Shown: one piece after another, positions 1 to 5,222 of the stretch | How positions within the stretch are numbered: the first letter of the stretch is position 1 | Layout of the letters: each line of letters opens with the position of its first letter | Origin: Pseudoxanthomonas sp. | GTDB taxonomy: Bacteria > Pseudomonadota > Gammaproteobacteria > Xanthomonadales > Xanthomonadaceae | Direction: 5' to 3' | NCBI GenBank assembly: GCA_026785795.1 | Contig: JAJAZJ010000090.1 | Span: 1-5,222 of the forward strand | Length of the DNA stretch: 5,222 nt | Program-made: the position numbers and the translations under genes | Notes under the pieces: model-generated | Told to the model about the DNA's origin: nothing | The model's database searches: none | The model's input: only the letters and a program-made list of their open reading frames with translations

Positions 1-840
1 GTGCGTATTGCATCGGTGGAAGGTCTGCTGATGGAGACCGATCAGTTCGGTCGCTTCCACCTCGCTGGCGTACCTAGCGGCGCGTGGGAGCGCGGGCGCA
101 ACTTCATCCTCAAGGTCGACCCGTCCACCCTGCCGTCGGGCAGCGTGTTCACCAGCGACAACCCGCTGTTGCGCCGGGTCACCCCGGGCCTGCCGGTGCG
201 CTTCGACTGGAGCGTGAAGCTGCCGGTCGTAGAAATCGGCGGCGGCACCCAGCAGTTGGAAATGGAGCTTGGTGACGTTTTCTTCGCGCCGGGCAGTGCG
301 GCGGTGCGGCCTGAATACCAGGAGGCCATCGACAGGATCGCGGCCAAGGTCGTCGAGCACGGCGGCGGCGAAGTTGTGATCAGCGCAAACGGGACGACCG
401 AGGCGCTGGCGTTTGACCGTGCCAATGCGCTGAAGACCGCGCTGCTGAAGCAGCTGCCGGCAGAGGCGGCAGGCAGCCTGGCCATCAACGTGCGCGCCAA
501 TGCCAGCGACCCGGACTCCCTTGTAGTTGGAGTGGGCGAGGGCGGCTACCTGCTGGGTGAGGTCCTGTTCGATACCGACATGTCGGTTATCCGGCCCGAA
601 TTCCTGCCGCTGCTGGACCGGATTGCCAAGGCGCTGGATGCGCTGGGCGGCGGCAGCGTCGCGGTCGTGGGCCACGCCGATGTGCGTGCGTCCAATGCGC
701 ACAACGCCGCGCTGGGACTTCGCCGCGCGCAGGCCGTCTATGAGGCGCTGGAACAACGATTGAGTCCGGAAGTGCGCGCGCGGGTACGCGTTGATGTCAA
801 CAGCAATCCGACAGCCCCTGTCGGCGTGAAGCGAAAGTAA
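1..840 (+). CDS. C-terminal part of a large OmpA-family envelope protein (5' end outside window)
   Basis: This is the last 279 codons of a reading frame that is open at the left edge. The GTG at position 1 is probably an internal Val codon, because the protein begins mid-domain. Residues 1-74 look like the end of a carboxypeptidase-regulatory/SdrD-B-like beta-sandwich (TDQFGRFHLAGV at 13-24, then RGRNFILKVDPSTLP at 31-45). I recall this block from long DUF11-repeat proteins of gammaproteobacteria. Two OmpA-like domains follow, at about 88-165 and 184-268. The second has the expected LFDTD start, GHAD (Asp227) and LGLRRAQAV (Arg242). The 15-residue Asp-to-Arg spacing equals that of the diaminopimelate-binding pair Asp241/Arg256 in E. 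coli OmpA, so it should bind peptidoglycan in the periplasm. The first domain has a shortened loop and no matching Asp. There are no cysteines. The stop TAA lies 12 bases before the next gene, suggesting an operon. The OmpA call is firm; the DUF11 link is inferred from family memory. Confidence 0.85.
   Translation: MRIASVEGLLMETDQFGRFHLAGVPSGAWERGRNFILKVDPSTLPSGSVFTSDNPLLRRVTPGLPVRFDWSVKLPVVEIGGGTQQLEMELGDVFFAPGSAAVRPEYQEAIDRIAAKVVEHGGGEVVISANGTTEALAFDRANALKTALLKQLPAEAAGSLAINVRANASDPDSLVVGVGEGGYLLGEVLFDTDMSVIRPEFLPLLDRIAKALDALGGGSVAVVGHADVRASNAHNAALGLRRAQAVYEALEQRLSPEVRARVRVDVNSNPTAPVGVKRK
808..824 (+). promoter_or_regulatory. Perfect 7-bp inverted repeat at the 3' end of the first gene
   Basis: CCGACAG (808-814), a CCC loop (815-817) and CTGTCGG (818-824) form a perfect short hairpin with five G:C pairs. 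It sits inside the last codons of the OmpA-family gene, 28 bases before the next start codon. No T-tract follows, so it is not a standard intrinsic terminator. It could stabilise or punctuate the mRNA between the two genes, or be chance in GC-rich coding DNA. The repeat is seen directly; any function is inferred. Confidence 0.3.
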
Positions 841-844
841 GGGG
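839..844 (+). promoter_or_regulatory. Shine-Dalgarno site of the barrel gene
   Basis: AAGGGG overlaps the stop codon of the upstream gene and lies 8 bases before the ATG at 853. This supports that ATG over the in-frame ATGs at 862 and 868, and suggests translational coupling with the upstream gene. Confidence 0.55.
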
Positions 845-852
845 CCCGGACC

Positions 853-3800
853 ATGAAGAAGATGAAGATGAAGTTGCTGGATTGCGCCCTGATCGGCCTG
901 CTCGCGAGCACGGCGCCACTGGCTTCGGCGCAGGACGCCGGCCAGGCGGCAGACGCGTCGCCAGTACTCGCGACACTGGAGTGCAGTGATACCGGCTGCA
1001 GCGCCAAGGAAGGGCTGCTGTTCAAGCTGCGTACGCGCAGCTTCAAGCAGCCGGTGACCCAGGACACCAACGAACGCTCCTCATCCGAGCAGCTGCAGCC
1101 AGACCGTCGGGCCACGGTGGGTGTCGAGCAGCCGGCCAAGGCCGTGGCTACGGGCAAGTTCTCCATTGCGCTGCCCAATAGTGGCGTGATCTGGGCGACC
1201 GAAGACCCCAGCCTGGGCCAACCCGAGCTCTCCGTTTCCGCGCCTGGCATGGTTGCTTTAGATGGTGGCGCGATCGTCAAGCCGGTGCAGTTCTACGTGC
1301 GCGGCAACTATGCGGCCTTCGTGGAACGGTTCGAGTTGACCCTGTTCCGCAGCACCGATGGCGACCTGATCGCGCCGGTCGCGCAATTCCCCATCGAAGT
1401 GTCAAACGTCAGCCAGGTGGAATGGGATGGCAAGCTGGCGGCGGATCTGAACCTGCGCGCCGGCGATGAGCTGGTTTACGTGCTGCGCGCCTATGACGCC
1501 AGCGGCAACTTCGATGAAACCTACCCACGCACCCTGCAGCTGGTGAAGCCGGAAGAAGCCGAGCGCGGTAACCAGGTCCTGCGCACCAGCGCCGAACGTT
1601 TTCTGGGTACCGGCCTGACCGCCGAGCAGGCGCAGACCCAAAGCCTGGTCGAGAGCGTGTTCGCCGGCAACGGGCTGCGCCAGCAGAACATCCCCATCTA
1701 TGGTTCCCGGGTCCGCATCCAGGGCCGCAACCTGCCCGATGGCTATACGCTGGTCATCAACGGTGAAAACTACCCGGTGGACCTGGAGCGCAAGTTCGTG
1801 GCCGAGTACCTGGTCCCGGTGGGCCGGCAAAGGTTTGAAATCGAACTTCAGGGCGGCGCTCCCCGCCTGGATGGGCAGCCCGCCGCCGCGCCGTCCGCAA
1901 ACATCCTGTCCAAGTCGCTTGATATCGACGTCACCGGCAAGTATTTCTTCGCCGTGGGCCTGGCCGATGTGACCTTCGCCCAGAACGAGATCAGCGGCTC
2001 CAACGCGCCGTTCCTGGTCGACAGCCGTTACGATGATGACGTGATCAGCGATGGCCGCCTGGCCTTCTACGGCAAGGCCAAGCTGCAGGGCAAGTACCTG
2101 GTGACCGCACAGGCCGACACCACCCAGCGCGACCTGCAGCATCTGTTCGACGGCTTCACCCAGGCCGATCCGCAGGATGTGTTCCGCCGCCTGGATCCAA
2201 ATCTGTACTACCCGGTTTACGGCGATGATTCCACGACCTATCGCGACGTCGACACCATGGGTCGCTTCTACGTGCGCGTGGACTGGGACAAGAACCAGGC
2301 GCTGTGGGGAAATTTCTACACCGGGTTCACCGGCACCGAGTACGCGCAGTACGTGCGCTCTCTGTATGGCGCCGCGCTGACCTGGCGCTCGCGGGCAAGC
2401 AACGCCTGGGGCGATCCCGGCACCGAAGTGCGCGCCTTCGCCTCGCAGGCGCAGACTGCGCCGGGCCACAGTGAATTCATCGGCACCGGCGGCAGCCTTT
2501 ACTACCTTCGCCACACCGACGTACTGCCCGGTTCCGACATCGTGGTGCTGGAAGTGCGCGACCTGACCACGGGCCGCGTGGAAAACCGCTTTACCCTGCA
2601 GCGCGGCACCGACTACGAAATCGACGAACTACAGGGACGCCTGCTGTTGACCCGGCCGCTGGCCCAGATCACCCGCGAGAACATCAGCACCCTGACCCGC
2701 GACACACCGCTGGATGGCTTCGAGCAACGCCTGGTGGTGGACTACGAATGGGTCCCGAATGGTTTTGATCCGGACGACACCACCGCCGGACTGCGCGGCA
2801 AGCACTGGTTCGGTGACCACATCGGCGTGGGTGCCACCTACGTCAACGAGCAGCGCGCAGGCGACGACTACACGCTCGGTGGCGTGGATGTCACCCTTCA
2901 GGCCGGCAAGGGCACCTACCTGAAGGCGGAATACAGCCAGTCCGAGTCCTACAGTGCCCCGGTGTTTTTCTCCGATAACGGTGGCTTCACTTTTACCCAG
3001 CTCAATCCGGTTGGTCCACGCGATGGCACGGCCAGGCTGGTCGAAGCCCGCGTCAACTTCAAGGAGCTGGGCTGGACCGCGCACGACTGGAGCGCCGGAG
3101 CCTGGTGGCGCGATGTGGATGCAGGCTATTCGATCAGCCGCTTCGACTTGGGCCAGGACATCACCGAGTACGGCACCGAGGTGCTGGGCCAGTTCACGCC
3201 CAACCTTCGCCTGTACTCACGCGTCAGCAAGGCAGAGCGCGGCGACGAGTCGCTTACCCAGGCCCAGATCACCGGCGAATGGCGCATCAACGATGCCAGC
3301 ACCGTGAGCGCCGAGCTCCGTCGCGTGGAAGAACAGCGCCTCAGCGGTGACAACGCCGGGACATTGGGCGCGTTGCGCTATGCGCATCGCTTTGGCACGG
3401 CGCTGGAGCTTTACGGCACCGCCCAGCTGACCCTGGACGATGATGGCGGCCAGTATGCGGACAACAATGCGCTGACCGTGGGTGGCAAGTATCTCTTCGG
3501 CGACCTGTCTACGGTGGGTGCGGAAGTAACCTCAGGTGACCGCGGCGACGCGGCCAGCGTCAACGCCGAGTACCGCCTCAGCCCCGAGCACAGCCTGTAC
3601 GGCGCATACACGTTCTCTACCGACAGCACCGAATACGACTCCCTTTTCAACCCCAATCGCCAGAACGGCTGGACGCTTGGCCAACGCTGGCGCCTGTCGC
3701 AGCAGGTCAACCTGTTCAACGAAAGCCAGTACCTGAAGACCCCCAGCGAGTCCGGCCTGGCCCATACCTACGGCATGGATTTCTATCCGTCGCAGGGCTG

Positions 3801-4578
3801 GAACATGGGCTTCACCCTGCAGGATGGTGACTTGACCAATAGCGAAGGCGGCAACATTGATCGGCGTGCGGTCAGCGTCAGCGGTGGGCGCACTTCGCCG
3901 GACACCAGCTGGAACAGCAAGCTGGAGTGGCGCAAGGACTCCGGTGCAGAACAGCGCGAACAGTGGGTCAGCAGCAATCGCTTCACCCACAAGTTCAACG
4001 AAAGCTTCCGCCTGGCCGCACGCCTGAACTACTCGGAAACCGAGGACGAGCGCGATGCGGCCGCCGGTGCCCGTTTCATCGAGGGCAACGCCGGCTTTGC
4101 ATGGCGGCCCTGGAACAGCGCGCGCTGGGGCATGTTCGGTCGCTATACCTATCTCTACGATCTGTCTACGCTGGGCCAGCTGGGCGGCGCCGAAGTCGAC
4201 CAGAAGTCGCAGATCCTGTCAGTGGAAGGCGTGTACCGTCTGGACCAGAACTGGGAGTTCGCGGCCACGGCCGCGCGTCGTGACGGCGAGGTGCGCTTCG
4301 GACGCGCAACCGGGGAATGGCAGGATTCAGCCACCACGCTCCTGTCCGGGCAGGTGCGCTATGAGCTGCCGCAGCAGTGGCACGCGCTGGCGGAGTATCG
4401 CTGGCTGGACGTCAAGGAAGGCGGCACGCGAAGCGGGTACCTGGTTGGCGTGGACCGCGATATCAACCGCAACTTCCGCGTGGGCGTGGGCTACAACTTC
4501 ACCGACTTCACTGACGACCTGACCGATTTCGACTACGACCATCGCGGCGTATTCCTGAATCTGGTCGGGACGTACTGA
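853..4578 (+). CDS. Large outer-membrane beta-barrel protein with N-terminal beta-sandwich modules (1241 aa)
   Basis: Complete gene. A signal peptide is clear: basic n-region MKKMKMK, hydrophobic core, and an ASA motif at 24-26 with cleavage expected before Gln27. The mature start carries the protein's only other cysteines, Cys44 and Cys49. A beta-rich region at about 105-230 includes WATEDP (114-119) and a segment like the FlgD-type Ig-like fold (WDG at 191-193, YVLRAYDASGN at 209-219). A charged, probably helical linker (about 230-278) leads to a second small sandwich (about 280-352, starting IPIYGSRVRIQG). From about 355 to the end, alternating aromatic/polar strands with Gly/Asp/Asn turns indicate a very large beta-barrel. 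Landmarks are LYYPVYGDDSTT (451-462), GTGGSLYYLRH (544-554), GTDYEIDELQGRLLL (585-599) and the C-terminus GVFLNLVGTY, whose final aromatic residue fits a BAM-recognised beta-signal. I see no TonB box or plug domain. The family is familiar from Xanthomonadaceae, paired with OmpA/DUF11 proteins, but I know no proven function. Export or anchoring of the neighbouring surface proteins is an inference. Confidence 0.85.
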   Translation: MKKMKMKLLDCALIGLLASTAPLASAQDAGQAADASPVLATLECSDTGCSAKEGLLFKLRTRSFKQPVTQDTNERSSSEQLQPDRRATVGVEQPAKAVATGKFSIALPNSGVIWATEDPSLGQPELSVSAPGMVALDGGAIVKPVQFYVRGNYAAFVERFELTLFRSTDGDLIAPVAQFPIEVSNVSQVEWDGKLAADLNLRAGDELVYVLRAYDASGNFDETYPRTLQLVKPEEAERGNQVLRTSAERFLGTGLTAEQAQTQSLVESVFAGNGLRQQNIPIYGSRVRIQGRNLPDGYTLVINGENYPVDLERKFVAEYLVPVGRQRFEIELQGGAPRLDGQPAAAPSANILSKSLDIDVTGKYFFAVGLADVTFAQNEISGSNAPFLVDSRYDDDVISDGRLAFYGKAKLQGKYLVTAQADTTQRDLQHLFDGFTQADPQDVFRRLDPNLYYPVYGDDSTTYRDVDTMGRFYVRVDWDKNQALWGNFYTGFTGTEYAQYVRSLYGAALTWRSRASNAWGDPGTEVRAFASQAQTAPGHSEFIGTGGSLYYLRHTDVLPGSDIVVLEVRDLTTGRVENRFTLQRGTDYEIDELQGRLLLTRPLAQITRENISTLTRDTPLDGFEQRLVVDYEWVPNGFDPDDTTAGLRGKHWFGDHIGVGATYVNEQRAGDDYTLGGVDVTLQAGKGTYLKAEYSQSESYSAPVFFSDNGGFTFTQLNPVGPRDGTARLVEARVNFKELGWTAHDWSAGAWWRDVDAGYSISRFDLGQDITEYGTEVLGQFTPNLRLYSRVSKAERGDESLTQAQITGEWRINDASTVSAELRRVEEQRLSGDNAGTLGALRYAHRFGTALELYGTAQLTLDDDGGQYADNNALTVGGKYLFGDLSTVGAEVTSGDRGDAASVNAEYRLSPEHSLYGAYTFSTDSTEYDSLFNPNRQNGWTLGQRWRLSQQVNLFNESQYLKTPSESGLAHTYGMDFYPSQGWNMGFTLQDGDLTNSEGGNIDRRAVSVSGGRTSPDTSWNSKLEWRKDSGAEQREQWVSSNRFTHKFNESFRLAARLNYSETEDERDAAAGARFIEGNAGFAWRPWNSARWGMFGRYTYLYDLSTLGQLGGAEVDQKSQILSVEGVYRLDQNWEFAATAARRDGEVRFGRATGEWQDSATTLLSGQVRYELPQQWHALAEYRWLDVKEGGTRSGYLVGVDRDINRNFRVGVGYNFTDFTDDLTDFDYDHRGVFLNLVGTY

Positions 4579-4661
4579 GTGCAACGACGGACTGGGCGGC
4601 CTGCCGCAATGATCATGCATCCTGCCAGCCTTGCCGATACCTCGGTGCCGATTCCAGCAAC

Positions 4662-4691
4662 GCGCCCAGTGTTGTGGCGTAGCGTGGGCGC
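4662..4691 (+). promoter_or_regulatory. 7-bp inverted repeat just upstream of the third gene's ribosome binding site
   Basis: GCGCCCA (4662-4668) and TGGGCGC (4685-4691) are perfect inverted copies separated by 16 bases. The right arm ends 2 bases before the GGAG at 4694. In RNA it could form a hairpin beside the ribosome binding site; in DNA it could be an operator half-site pair. Chance occurrence in GC-rich sequence is possible. Confidence 0.3.
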
Positions 4692-4693
4692 CT

Positions 4694-4697
4694 GGAG
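4694..4697 (+). promoter_or_regulatory. Shine-Dalgarno site of the third gene
   Basis: GGAG lies 9 bases before the ATG at 4707. With the clean signal peptide that follows, this fixes the start of the third gene. Confidence 0.55.
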
Positions 4698-4706
4698 CAT
4701 AGAAAC

Positions 4707-5222
4707 ATGTTGACCGGTCTTCGCGTTGCGCTGGCCTCGCTGGCGCTGCTGTCAGTTTCGTTCGTCGCCAACGCGCAAAACCTGATCGCCAACCCGGGTT
4801 TCGAGAACAACCCGCCCGCCGGCTTCGGCAACAACATTGGCCACCCTATCAACCCCTGGGTGCTGGGCACGGGCAGTACCTCGAACGTGGTCAAGGTGGA
4901 TGGCCCCGGCGGCTACAACTACGGCAACGGTGGACCTCAATCCGATGCCTCCAACGGCGGGGCAGGCGCGGGAGCGGGCGTCCAGCAGCATTACCTTGAT
5001 ATCGCCAATGGCGCCAACGACTTCTACCAGGCGTTCCAGGTGCCGGTTTGCGGTGCTGCGCCCCCACGGACCCGCCGGGTCAGTTTTTCCGGCTTGTTCT
5101 CGACCCGCGACAATCTTTCCGGTAGCGGCAGCATCAGGATACGCAGGGGTACAGGCCTGGGTGGAGCGATACTGGCGACGGTCAGCGTCAGCCTGCCGGC
5201 GCCGCCCAGTTCGGCCACTGCA
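4707..5222 (+). CDS. Secreted protein with N-terminal jelly-roll-like domain, likely large surface protein (3' end outside window)
   Basis: This frame runs from ATG 4707 to the window end without a stop (172 codons shown). Residues 1-23 are a good signal peptide: Arg6, a Leu/Ala/Val core, and ANA at 21-23, with cleavage before Gln24. The mature protein opens with QNLIANPGFE, a common first strand of galactose-binding-like or carbohydrate-binding jelly-roll domains in exported proteins. It continues with a Gly/Asn-rich stretch (NVVKVDGPGGYNYGNGG), then HYLDIANGANDFYQAFQVP, a lone Cys, FSGLFSTRDN and a Gly/Ser-rich strand pair, all consistent with one beta-sandwich of about 150 residues. I recall this domain at the front of long DUF11-repeat proteins in Xanthomonadaceae, so repeats may follow beyond the window, but none can be seen here. 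It is probably surface-exposed or secreted and is a candidate partner of the barrel protein. The start is supported by GGAG at 4694-4697. The ligand is unknown. Confidence 0.8.
   Translation, partial: MLTGLRVALASLALLSVSFVANAQNLIANPGFENNPPAGFGNNIGHPINPWVLGTGSTSNVVKVDGPGGYNYGNGGPQSDASNGGAGAGAGVQQHYLDIANGANDFYQAFQVPVCGAAPPRTRRVSFSGLFSTRDNLSGSGSIRIRRGTGLGGAILATVSVSLPAPPSSATA

Larger units (their letters stand above)
4579..4706. other. Intergenic gap between barrel gene and third gene
   Basis: These 128 bases hold no recognisable RNA gene and no GC hairpin followed by a T-tract, so no intrinsic terminator is supported. There is a weak GCGGC-CT-GCCGC repeat at 4596-4607, a 7-bp inverted repeat at 4662-4691 and a Shine-Dalgarno site at 4694-4697. 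No good -35/-10 pair could be picked out. The third gene may therefore be read from the upstream transcript or from an unseen promoter. The frame of the barrel gene stays open past its TGA until a stop at 4711-4713. Confidence 0.6.

Noticed and set aside
1..3. GTG at position 1 as the true start of gene 1
   Set aside because: The protein begins in the middle of a beta-sandwich module with no signal peptide, although its OmpA domains require export. An upstream continuation is much more likely.
738..1280. 180-codon - strand frame across the gene 1/gene 2 junction
   Set aside because: It covers the end of one real gene and the start of another, which both have strong protein features. Its Ser/Ala-rich translation shows no domain.
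1402..2514. 370-codon open frame on the - strand inside the barrel gene
   Set aside because: It lies fully antisense to a well-supported gene. Its composition (Ala, Val, Gly, Gln, His rich, low complexity) is typical of the reverse complement of GC-rich codons, and it has no recognisable domain.
3532..3990. 152-codon open frame on the - strand
   Set aside because: It is antisense to the barrel strands, overlaps another - strand frame and has no motif; the + strand protein is continuous here.
853..4578. TonB-dependent receptor annotation for the barrel protein
   Set aside because: I see no TonB box near the mature N-terminus and no plug-like domain. The N-terminal modules look like Ig-type sandwiches.
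4596..4607. Intrinsic terminator after the barrel gene (GCGGC-CT-GCCGC)
   Set aside because: The loop would be only 2 bases (or a 4-bp stem with a 4-base loop) and no T-tract follows.
4631..4700. Sigma-70 promoter for the third gene (TTGCCG or TTGTGG as -35)
   Set aside because: No acceptable -10 element at 16-18 bases spacing. The best candidate for TTGTGG (GAGCAT) overlaps the Shine-Dalgarno site and is too close to the start codon.

Overview
The window is GC-rich DNA with strongly G/C-ending codons and three genes on the + strand, closely spaced, with no convincing gene on the - strand. Protein content and codon use suggest a gammaproteobacterium of the Xanthomonadaceae type (Stenotrophomonas, Xanthomonas, Lysobacter and relatives). 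This is an inference from recalled family resemblance; no database was searched.

Layout. (1) Positions 1-840 hold the 3' end of a large cell-envelope protein: the last piece of a carboxypeptidase-regulatory or SdrD-B-like module, then two tandem OmpA-like domains. The gene almost certainly starts upstream of the window. (2) After 12 bases, positions 853-4578 encode a complete 1241-residue outer-membrane protein. It has a signal peptide, periplasmic or surface beta-sandwich modules, and a very long beta-barrel ending in a canonical outer-membrane C-terminus (final residue Tyr). (3) A 128-base gap (4579-4706) has no recognisable intrinsic terminator, but it carries a 7-bp inverted repeat just before a Shine-Dalgarno site. 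(4) Positions 4707-5222 hold the first 172 codons of a secreted protein with a signal peptide and an N-terminal jelly-roll-like domain of the 'NLIANPGFE' type. It runs off the end of the window.

How they may work together. The OmpA tail of gene 1 should tether a long repeat protein to peptidoglycan. Gene 2 is an unusually large barrel with beta-sandwich modules in front. Gene 3 looks like the start of an exported surface or extracellular protein. As far as I know the barrel family is usually annotated only vaguely (OmpA-family, TonB-dependent receptor or 'flagellar motor protein'), and I know of no described function. A surface-assembly or adhesin-display locus is the most attractive reading, but it is a hypothesis. 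The sequence proves an envelope location and probable co-transcription of genes 1 and 2, not a mechanism.
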